NCBI GenBank assembly: GCA_015499985.1
Contig: JAAAUF010000932.1
Span: 2,123 to 15,851 of the forward strand
Reading direction: 5' to 3'
Length of the DNA: 13,729 bases
DNA from: Haplosporangium gracile
Lineage: Eukaryota > Mortierellomycota > Mortierellomycetes > Mortierellales > Mortierellaceae
Each line of letters begins with the position of its first letter. Position 1 is the first letter of the stretch. The notes under the pieces were generated by a model, which worked only from the letters and a program-made list of their open reading frames with translations, did no database searches and was not told where the DNA came from. Of the stretch, positions 7,228 to 13,729 are shown piece by piece. A program made the position numbers and the translations under genes.

Positions 7228-8579
7228 TGGCCTAGAACGAGCCAAGGCTTCTTGGCACTCTAAGCTAAACATGGCCTCCTCTGGTTCAATATTTGTCTGC
7301 CCCTCCGTCTCTTGTTATTGTCTCTCCATTCCTCCATTGTATAAACGGGGCTGAGATGATACGAAAAGGAGGTGTCAGTTGTGCTTTCCAGATGGCCTCC
7401 TGGAATTAGGGGAGGGATGAACTTATCCCTATACGCAAAGCCGCTTTTAGATCCGTTGTTGTTGGAGTCAGGAGTGGAAAGGGTTGGACGGTCAAATTTG
7501 CAACATCGCTCCTCGCAACTCCAAAATGCTCCTTGGAAAGGAAGACTGAAAACAGGGAGCCAAACCAGAGAGATCAAGGGGCAGACAACCTAAAAGGCAG
7601 CAGAAGCAAAGGTATTCAAGGGAGGTACAATGCCGAAGACATAGCCGGTTCAGGACAGGATAGATAGGTTCAGAGGCGAGATAACACCAGGAATGTAGGA
7701 AAACTAGGCATAGGACGCGTTCAAAGACGTAGAAGGATTAAGCTCGACAAAAATCCATGAGAAAAGACAAGGGATCGAGGGTGGGGGGAGGACTACATAG
7801 TATTAAGAATGTTGATGGACAAAAGGTGAAACAACACGGAGAAGACACGCCAAGGACGTATAGGAATAAAGGAGGTTAAGGGATGGGGTAAAGATATGGT
7901 CCTTCATTCGTCCGGGAATCTTTTTGGGCACTTGTCGTGGTCATGCATTTGTTTGAGCAATGGCGACGCGAATGACCTGGAAAAGAAAGCCACACTAAGA
8001 AGGAGCATGAAAGGAGGACCTGTAAGTGTCACTGGCTTGTCAATCTGTACGTCTGTTGTGATGAGAGAGAGACAAGTGTGGGGTGCGTCTGTGTTGTGTG
8101 TTAGAGAATGTCCGGGTGAAGAGAGACAACGCCACCATTTTCACTGCTGTGTGGGCGATGAGGGTCAAGGACTGAGGAGCATTCAACATGGGGGAGACGG
8201 CAACGCCAAAATCAGAGGTAACTATTTTCCTTTCGGCTATCTGAGCCAGGAGGTGTGAGTCGAGGAAAGAGAACAACCAAGGGAACGGCTCTCCTATGAC
8301 AAGGATGAGGGAAAGCTGGATAGGGAAAGAAAATAGATCTAGGAGTTAGAGAGGACGCAAACGGCTGGACTTCTCGCGCTATTTCTCTCCATTTACCGGC
8401 ACAATTTATCGTGCATGAGCGAATGAAAAGCGAAGACATGGGGTAAGATGATCCTTCTTTTTTCACTATCTTAGGATTTTCCACGATCTTGGTTCGAGTA
8501 AGGCAATAGAAACAGTGTGTTCTTTTTTCTTTTCCCCTCTCTCTTGCACTCTGGTCCGGATATTCCATGGGAATGATGC
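7228..8579. other. Long region without a confident gene
   Basis: About 1.35 kb. The plus strand is purine-rich from about 7560 to 8400. A 105-codon minus frame (7260-7577) has a polypyrimidine tract and TTTTAG acceptor-like site just upstream (near 7592), so a hidden exon is possible, but no partner exon, domain or repeat was found. Plus and minus frames between 7896 and 8570 overlap and look random. Confidence 0.4.
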
Positions 8580-9114
8580 ATGACGATAGAAAAGATAGAG
8601 AGAGTATGTATGGCAGGTAGGCTTAAGCAACCACCAGCATGGAAAGTTCAAGCTGATGGGATTCCGCCTCAGGAGCCTAAGCTCAGAGAGAGAGTAGAAC
8701 AATTGGGCATGTCCACTGGGAATGAACTTTTTGCAGAGATATGCCCAGTTCAACTTGGATCAATGTACGAGCTTGGCACTGAGGGTGAGCAGAGTAACGC
8801 GATCGCACTTGACCTGTTTTGCAAGGCGGCTGAGAACGGATAGCCAAATCCCACTTCACGTTCAAAGGCTGCCCAGCCTCGGCCATGTTGACGGACGAAC
8901 ACCTGTGGACACTTCCGCTGCTGTTTCATTGTATTACCATGAAGCCGAACGGGGATATGCGACCGACCAGCATAACTTCGCACGAATGTACGACCAAGGC
9001 CGAGGCATCGTGAGGGACAAGTAGGAGGCAATTGTCTGGTAAAGCAAAGCAGCTGCCCAAGGACATTTCGATGCCAAGGATCGTACGAGGATTCTCTCAA
9101 AACACTTAGATTGA
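8580..9114 (+). pseudogene. Sel1-repeat (TPR-like) protein pseudogene
   Basis: Sel1 repeats (helical-hairpin scaffolds of about 36 residues for protein binding) are recognisable but broken. The unit LGSMYELGTEGEQSNAIALD followed by LFCKAAENG runs at about 8755-8840 and then hits TAG at 8841. Just before it, RYAQFNL appears in another frame (about 8738-8758), suggesting a frame change near 8755. A second unit, SLYYHEAERGYATDQHNFAR followed by MYDQGRGIVRDK, lies in that other frame and ends at TAG 9022-9024. It continues as EAIVW, stop, SKAAAQGHFDAK to TGA 9112-9114. VW-stop-SKAAA fits loss of the usual tyrosine codon (TAT to TAA). Upstream coding from an ATG at 8608 (MAGRLKQPPAWK) has no recognised domain. 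An AATAAA at about 9131 could be the old polyadenylation signal. It is a degenerate relative of the Sel1 gene at 10804-12097. Confidence 0.8.
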
Positions 9115-10567
9115 TAATGAATGTATTATAATAAACTGCAGTGCTTCAGCCAGCATTTGAGGTCCTGCATTTCCAATGATTAAAGAAACAATAACTTTGT
9201 TGAAAAAACTATTGCAATCGTGCGAGTAACCTTGTCGACGGGATACAGGCTTTTGTTGCGCAGATTTGTTTGAGAACGCATCTTTCTCTTGATCTTTCTG
9301 GCTTTACTCGGTGCCCCTTTGTCCGGATATGGTGATGTCTCTGTAGTCTAGTTAATCGCACCTTTACTGTAGTATTTGTAGTGCACTAGAGATCGCTTGT
9401 TTGCTCCTTGTCTCTTTTCACGTATTGCAGAGAGACAGAGCAGTTGAACTGACAAGTGTTTCTTTGGTGCAGCACAGACTCGTATTCTCTTTATTCGCTA
9501 CCAGTTGAGGGTATTGCAGCTATCCTATAATCCTGCCTACGAACCCTGCCCTTCTGCAACAGTGGGTGAGGTTTATAAGGGGTGAGTTGCTTGATTTGAC
9601 CATTGAAGATGACATTCAAGCGACAATAGCTCAAGAGAACTATTTGGAGGGAACAAGCTATTATACACATTACATTTATTTTGTAATGCTTGTAACGTTA
9701 GATCGGATTTAAAAATGGATATGTTTGCTCTACGTGTTGGTGCCGCAATGATAGTATTCTATGTGCTTGGTGTAGGAATAAAATAATGAATAGGAAACTG
9801 TGATATGTTACCTGTTATCCGATCTAGAAAAGTAATCCTCTCGCGACTGCAAAATCAAGACTAAGAAAAAAGATATTTTCACACCACCAAATCCGTCTCG
9901 TTTTTTGACAAGGCCGAGTCACTGGTCCTTCGTCGGGAGTCGTCGCGTCTGTTCCTGAATCGCGCTCTGGCTGATTGAATCTGTCTTAGTCCTTCTTTTA
10001 TCCTCACCCTGTCTGCACCTCGACTAACGACCAGCGTAAACGATATATTTCAGCCGTGTTTTTTTTTACTTTCGTACAGCACACCCGTTCGAGAAGCTCA
10101 GAGGTCGAAAAAAAAAGTTATGCCCGTCTTCTTTTTCGAGCGCGCCTAAATGTCCATTTTGCACTACCAAGATGTATAAGAAAAAGAAAGGGTCCATTAA
10201 ACAACGCAAGTTGGCTCTCTGTCATGTTCCTACTTTTCTCATTCGAAGACGATATTGACACTCTGTTCGTCGCTTTGAAGGACTAAGATTGACTCTATGT
10301 TCATGAATCCCTATGTGTGCAACAGCCAACCACAATCCTTCCTATTCTTGACCCAGTCCTTCAGATTTCGAGTACTGGGTCGAGATTAAATCCTTCCTTC
10401 TGCTTCCTGCTCAAATATCTCTCAATGCCATCGTTGTTATACTATTGACCACTTGCATGACCAAGTAAGGTGGGACAAAGTGTTGTTGTCGAAATCGAAT
10501 AGAACCTTCCATTGACCCCTCGGTGTTCCCAAGGCTCACCTGCTACCGTCCCTGGCCTTGTGTTTGC
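9115..10567. other. Long region without a supported gene
   Basis: About 1.45 kb. No open frame has a recognisable domain or convincing start. An inverted pair (TAGATCGGAT near 9700, ATCCGATCTA near 9818) is too short to call an element. A GTG-initiated 76-codon plus frame at 10056-10286 is low complexity. Confidence 0.45.
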
Positions 10568-10803
10568 TCTTTTAAAGGGGATTTTACTTCTATCATTTCT
10601 CTCTTCCTTGTCTGTTTCTTCCTCTCCTCTTCCACTCCTTTTCCTTTCCTCATCTCCTTCCCTTTCCTCCATTCCATTCGCTCACTTGTGCATTTACATC
10701 CCTCCCATCAGCAACACCATCACCATCACCTTCCATTTCCATTACGGCACACGTCACACCGCGCCTCCCTTTCTCTTTCCTATCTGTACATACGCACAAA
10801 CCA
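10568..10803 (+). promoter_or_regulatory. Promoter and CT-rich leader of the Sel1-repeat gene
   Basis: A TATA-like TTTTAAAG at about 10570-10577 is followed by about 130 bp of nearly pure pyrimidine (to about 10675) and a leader rich in ACC/ATC repeats, reaching the ATG at 10804. This organisation matches the other promoters in the window. Confidence 0.5.
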
Positions 10804-12097
10804 ATGACTCAAAACATGCAGCAAGGAGACCTTCTCTCCTCTCCTCAGGAACTCATACAGGCACTCCGCTCTGTCGAAAGGCATCTCTCGCCTTCCTCTA
10901 TCCCGCCCGCCAACCTAGATGACATTTTATATGTTGATTGTTATCTTGACCCCGAGACAAAGAAGGGAATTATGCTCTGGGAGGGATATCCCGTTCAGCA
11001 ACGCTTTGTATATTCGACACGGGGCGAGGGTTATCCCTTTCTTGAAAGGGTCTGACTTTAAAAAGTATGTAATTTTCATTAGCGCACATCAATTGCGCAC
11101 GGCTGTTTGCAAAACAGACAGTGAAAAGATAACCACACCACATGCTAATGCCCTTTGATACAATAAAACACTCCCTTAGCCTTGAGCCTCTCAGGATCGT
11201 CGCCATGCCGAACATCGTCTTGGATGCGGTTGTGGATTCTCCATCTGTCAACATGGAGAGCATATCACCGAGGAATGTACCTGAGAAATTAATGCCAGCG
11301 TTGCCACGGGAGGAGAAGAAGACGAACAATAACCACCTTGTTATGCAAGAAGTCACCGCCACCTCCACCGTACGACGCAATCCAGTCTATGGTCTGGAAG
11401 AATCAGCGATGGATAATTACTCCCATATCGACAGACCTCTAGCATTTCCATCAGCTCGAGGATCGCTAGCACTGATGAACGACCAATCGCCTGATAGCAA
11501 CAACCCACTGGCTCCTCTACACCCAAGGAACGGCAACAAACCTCAGTCACGAGTACCTCAAAGTGTGATCGCCGATATACCAGTGGAGAAGGACTTGACC
11601 CAGACAACCATCAGCGCCAGCCAAGAAGGGAAGGGCGCCCAGGTTGCCCTAGGCCAGATTTACGTGGATGGTAAGCTGTTCCCACGAAATTACCAAGCAG
11701 CTATGGTTGGTTTCTCAAAGCCGCTGAGCAAGAGGATCCAGTCGGTCAGTACTGCGTAGGAACTCTACACGATGTCGGTCGCGGTGTTCCCCAGGACTAT
11801 TTTGCGGCCTTGGTCTGGTATCTCAAGGTCGCTAATCAAGGACACGCAGACTCTCAACACAACATCGGTGTTCTCTACCAATACGGCCTAAGCGTGCCCC
11901 AGGACGACGAACGAGCAATGGCCTGGTATTTCAAGGCGGCAGATCAAGGGCTTGCAGACGCTCAATACAACATTGGTCTTTACTACGCCAATGGCCTATA
12001 TGTATCTCAAGACTACACACAAGCGACGATATGGTTCCTCAAGGCCGCCAATCAAGAACATGAATTTGCTCAACACAACTTTTGCAGTCACCATTGA
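10804..12097 (+). CDS. Sel1-repeat protein gene, one intron, two opposite frameshifts, truncated C-terminus
   Basis: ATG at 10804 starts MTQNMQQGDLLSSPQELIQA and runs about 60 codons to LWE. The frame then changes by one extra base in GAGGGA (10981-10986), continuing as DIPFSNALYIRHGARVIPFL and KGSDFK. A 115-nt intron (11065-11179, GTATGT...CCCTTAG, branch candidate CTAAT near 11145) splices in frame to NLEPLRIVAMPNIVLDAVVD. After a long polar linker the Sel1 repeats begin at about GAQVALGQIYVDGKLF. A base is missing near 11706-11708, after which the repeats continue as WFLKAAEQEDPVGQYCVGTL and so on to TGA at 12095-12097. Four repeats are readable (ending in VWYLKVANQGHA, AWYFKAADQGLA and IWFLKAANQEHE), then a fifth is cut off after FAQHNF. 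Sel1 proteins are scaffold or adaptor proteins, often in signalling or ER quality control; a specific role is not visible. It is either a young pseudogene or carries sequencing errors at GGG and TT. Confidence 0.78.
11065..11179 (+). other. Spliceosomal intron, 115 nt, in the Sel1-repeat gene
   Basis: Canonical donor GTATGT, acceptor TTAG and CTAAT branch candidate about 30 nt before the acceptor. Removing it joins phase 2 sequence (AA|C) so that SDFK is followed by NLEPLRIV in one frame. Confidence 0.75.
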
Positions 12098-12124
12098 CTT
12101 ATTAGACACCAAAGTGAAGTCACA

Positions 12125-12385
12125 CTACCACCACACAGTTAAATTGATGTTGGTCTCAAATACCTCTAACAGCGGTTGAGCTCCATCATCACCAATATTG
12201 TTGTACCCCAAGTTAAAAGTAGCCAGAGTCGAGTTGGTCTTGAGTGCCTCTGATAGTGCCTGAGCTCCATCATCTCCAATCTTCCTGTTGTGCCCCAAGT
12301 CCAAGGTGGCCAGAGTTGAGTTGGTGTTGTGTACGTGCACAACATGTGTGAGATGTTTAGCAGTTACTAGTCGCAGTAGCTGCAT
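12125..12385 (-). pseudogene. Leucine-rich-repeat fragment (ribonuclease-inhibitor-like type)
   Basis: The minus strand encodes two adjacent LRR units of about 28 residues: NSTLATLDLGHNRKIGDDGA with QALSEALKT, and NSTLATFNLGYNNIGDDGAQ with PLLEVFET. The LxxLxLxxN and IGDDGAxxLxxxL pattern is that of ribonuclease-inhibitor/RanGAP-type LRRs, usually found in long arrays. Here only two repeats remain between degraded N-terminal sequence (from an ATG at 12385, reading MQLLRLVTAKHL) and TAG at 12125. It lies tail to tail with the Sel1 gene, starting only 28 nt after its early stop, so both genes appear to have been cut at the same junction. An 86-aa protein of this kind is unlikely to fold as a full solenoid. 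A small functional gene is possible but less likely. Confidence 0.65.
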
Positions 12386-12404
12386 GTTTACTCACGTGAA
12401 AAGA

Positions 12405-12555
12405 GGGATATATAAATTACGAGCAACTAGAAATAAAGAGGAAACATCACTGTCCAGCTCAATTCTATTTCACTACATACATACATCATATACATTTACT
12501 CTCACCCTCTCTCTTTCTACCTACGTTGATACAATGATTGGAAACAAAAGAAAAG
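12405..12555 (+). promoter_or_regulatory. Orphan promoter with 22-nt first exon
   Basis: TATATAAA at 12409-12416 is followed by a CT-rich leader with CATACATACAT and ACCCTCTCTCTTTCTACC, then ACAATG with ATG at 12534. The 22-nt frame reads MIGNKRK and meets a strong donor GTGAGT at 12556. A possible acceptor GATTAG ends at 12616, and splicing would give only about 30 codons before a stop. The segment lies antisense to the 3' end of the CRN frame, and no downstream gene body is present, so it looks like a promoter severed from its gene. Confidence 0.45.
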
Positions 12556-13055
12556 GTGAGTACATAACACGAATGGTCAATACGATAGCTTTTCACAGAC
12601 AAGTCCATGCGATTAGAAAACAAAGCTGATGCAATACTTTTCGGGGGACGCTTGACGACGACATGGATCGTGTTATCGTCAGGGTGACTGCCAAAGATAA
12701 TAGAGACCTTTTTCGATACTATGTTGAATAGTTTCTTCTCCTTCTTCGATATTTCGTCGAGGCAAACGCGCGAGCCGCCCTCCTCCTCCTCTACCTCTTC
12801 TTCTTTGATGTCGTCGTCGTCGTTGTGGAGAGGAATCAGGACTCTCCAGAGATTGAGACGGTGTGCGCCAATGAAGTCGAATTCAGGACTACTCTTGTCC
12901 TTGATTGCATCCTTGAGGTCACCAACGTCAGCTGTCAGGGGAAGGCTGACCTTGAAAGAATTCGACCTGCTCTCTCCATCAATAACACAGCGTAGAGTAA
13001 TGTCGGCGACCGGTCGTACCTTGTTCTTTGAAATCGACGACACGACCTTCGGCAT
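12486..13055 (-). CDS. Crinkler (CRN)-type header domain protein without effector domain
   Basis: Minus-strand ATG at 13055, 189 codons. Residues about 18-138 match the ubiquitin-like N-terminal header of Crinkler proteins as found in Mortierella and Rhizophagus: ADITLRCVIDGESRSNSFKV, then LPLTADVGDLKDAIKDKSSP, the diagnostic HRLNLWRVLIPL (65-76) and IHVVVKRPP (130-138). Inside the header sits an unusually acidic stretch (DDDDIKEEEVEEEEGG, about 79-94). Crinklers were described in oomycetes as secreted host-nucleus effectors and also occur in fungi; normally a nuclease, kinase or similar domain follows the header. Here nothing recognisable follows residue 138, and the last 51 codons are antisense to an orphan promoter. 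The gene appears truncated just after its header, or its second exon is lost. No N-terminal signal peptide is seen. The header call is firm; functionality is doubtful. Confidence 0.8.
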   Translation of the reverse strand: MPKVVSSISKNKVRPVADITLRCVIDGESRSNSFKVSLPLTADVGDLKDAIKDKSSPEFDFIGAHRLNLWRVLIPLHNDDDDIKEEEVEEEEGGSRVCLDEISKKEKKLFNIVSKKVSIIFGSHPDDNTIHVVVKRPPKSIASALFSNRMDLSVKSYRIDHSCYVLTFSFVSNHCINVGRKREGESKCI

Positions 13056-13535
13056 CGCGGGGACAGTATTGGATGGTTCGCGTGAGTATTATTAGTGATT
13101 GATGAATGAGTTCGTGAATGGCTGGTTTGATGATTGGTTGTGATTGAGAGAATGAGAGATGCAAGGAAGCAAAAGGGGAAGGATGCAAAAGTGGATGGAT
13201 GCAGAAGTGGATGGATGCAGAAGAGGAAGGATGCAAGAAGGAAGGCGCTTGAAAGGAAGAAAGCGATGGAAAAAGTAAGGATGTCCAACAAGGCTTTATG
13301 CCGCAGTCGTGTATATACACGTGGCTTTTATTCTTACGTACGTATGCGTGGCCACCTTTTTTCCGTCTTTGCCACCATCATCTCGCTTGGCACATTTTGC
13401 AACCCATCAAGACCTTGGTATATTTGTCATCCCCACTTTTACTTTATACCCCCTCCCTTTGGCTCTAACCATCTTCCTTCAACCTTCACCTTCATTCTTC
13501 AGACGCACCCACCTCTCCCCATGCTACGCAACACA
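13056..13535. promoter_or_regulatory. Divergent region between two CRN headers
   Basis: These 480 bp separate the minus CRN start (13055) from the plus CRN start (13536). They contain a 16-bp minisatellite (13181-13240), a 14-bp palindrome CGTGTATATACACG (13308-13321) close to the midpoint, a TATA-like CTTTATACC near 13442-13450, and a CT-rich leader before the plus ATG. On the minus strand the first 250 bp upstream of the CRN ATG are pyrimidine-rich, as in the other promoters. Confidence 0.4.
13181..13240. repeat. 16-bp tandem minisatellite, about 3.75 copies
   Basis: Units are GGATGCAAAAGTGGAT (13181-13196), GGATGCAGAAGTGGAT (13197-13212), GGATGCAGAAGAGGAA (13213-13228) and partial GGATGCAAGAAG (13229-13240). 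Related GATGCAAGGAAG sequence lies just upstream. Confidence 0.8.
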
Positions 13536-13594
13536 ATGATAAACACCTTAACTCTGTTCTGCCTTGTTGATGGCGAATTAACTTTGTTTCCCAT
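13536..13594 (+). pseudogene. Start of a second Crinkler gene, cut off by rDNA
   Basis: ATG at 13536 encodes MINTLTLFCLVDGE, which is the standard opening of CRN headers in Mortierella-like fungi (LTLFCLVDGE). After it the frame reads LTLFP and then enters ribosomal sequence at about 13595, closing soon after at TAA 13620-13622. Only about 19 codons remain of a header that normally has over 100. An ATG at 13521 is in frame and could be used instead. A CT-rich leader and a TATA-like element lie upstream, so the promoter seems to be retained. It is oriented in the same direction as the rRNA fragment. Confidence 0.65.
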
Positions 13595-13729
13595 GTACGA
13601 GAGGAATCGTTCATTCGGATAATGTGTATTTGGGCCTGCCTGAGCAGGCAATGGCCCGAAGCTATCATCCGTTAGGTTATGGCTGAACGCCTCTAAGTCA
13701 GAACCCGTGCTAGAACGCGACGATTACCG
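13595..13729 (+). rRNA. 25S/28S rRNA, 3' portion (partial, continues past the window)
   Basis: Starting GTACGAGAGGAA (sarcin-ricin loop), the sequence follows the universal 3' region of large-subunit rRNA: TTCATTCGGATAA, GAAGCTATCATCCGTTAGG, TTATGGCTGAACGCCTCTAA, GTCAGAA and TGCTAGAACGCGACGATTAC. The helix after the loop keeps its pairing (GGGCC with GGCCC, TGCC/GGCA inside), with base changes relative to yeast that preserve the stem, so it looks like a functional sequence and not old debris. Bases upstream of 13595 do not match rRNA: the expected AACTTA is absent. This is therefore a true junction within the gene in this sequence. Confidence 0.93.

Noticed and set aside
7260..7577. Minus-strand 105-codon open frame
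   Set aside because: Codon use is unremarkable and no family is recognised. An acceptor-like site upstream is suggestive but no partner exon was found.
7896..8258. Plus-strand 120-codon open frame starting MVLHSSGNLFG
   Set aside because: Overlaps open frames on the other strand and shows no motif or promoter.
8488..8500. GGTTCGAGTAAGG resembling a tRNA B box
   Set aside because: Lacks the CC of the B box and no cloverleaf can be folded around it; other GGTTCGA matches also failed.
9696..9828. Inverted pair TAGATCGGAT / ATCCGATCTA about 120 bp apart
   Set aside because: Ten-base arms with no target duplication and no extension; could be chance.
10512..10922. Plus-strand open frame of 136 codons rich in Ser, Leu and Pro before the Sel1 gene
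   Set aside because: It is the CT-rich promoter and leader of the Sel1 gene, overlapping its start in another frame.
12125..13055. One spliced gene joining the CRN header to the LRR units on the minus strand
   Set aside because: An in-frame stop lies just upstream of the LRR ATG and the sequence between is a promoter for the other strand; no good splice pair connects them in frame.
12935..13320. Minus-strand open frames of 113-118 codons with repeated HPSSSASIHF-like text
   Set aside because: They translate the minisatellite and CT-rich promoter of the CRN gene.

Overview
The window looks like nuclear DNA of a filamentous fungus, most likely Mucoromycota, with Mortierellomycotina as best guess. 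The signs are spliceosomal introns (GT...AG, one with a CTAAT branch site), pyrimidine-rich promoters with TATA boxes, a long intronless F-box/LRR protein of the LPVLY type, Sel1-repeat proteins, and Crinkler (CRN) header domains with a conserved LWRV stretch. The lineage is inferred from family recognition, not from a database search. No bacterial, plasmid, CRISPR or tRNA features were seen.

Layout. 1-528 (-): an F-box pseudogene running off the left edge, with about 370 codons deleted internally. 957-1229: a Tc1/mariner-type MITE with 87-bp inverted repeats. 1542-3938 (-): an intact 798-aa F-box/LRR gene, parent-like paralogue of the pseudogene. 4200-5870: mostly non-coding, with one TATA promoter and a decayed reading frame broken by three TAG codons. 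5872-5964: three perfect inverted repeats in a row. 6416-6960 (-): a small secreted protein of unknown family that reads through only if a short intron is removed. 7228-8579: no confident gene. 8580-9114 (+): a decayed Sel1-repeat pseudogene. 9115-10567: no gene seen. 10804-12097 (+): a Sel1-repeat gene with a clear 115-nt intron and two opposite frameshifts. 12125-12385 (-): an LRR fragment. 12405-12555 (+): an orphan promoter plus 22-nt first exon. 12486-13055 (-): a CRN header with no effector domain. 13536-13594 (+): the first codons of a second CRN gene. 13595-13729 (+): the 3' part of 25S/28S rRNA, starting inside the sarcin-ricin loop.

The gene families present (F-box, Sel1, LRR, CRN) are all large, fast-turnover families of repeat or adaptor proteins. 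The window does not look like a coordinated operon-like system. It reads as a gene graveyard and recombination zone in which copies were duplicated, truncated and joined. The right 1.6 kb is the densest: four truncated fragments in alternating orientation end at an rDNA breakpoint. The most noteworthy observation is the abrupt CRN-to-25S rRNA junction, which may be an rDNA-array edge, a dispersed rDNA fragment or an assembly join.
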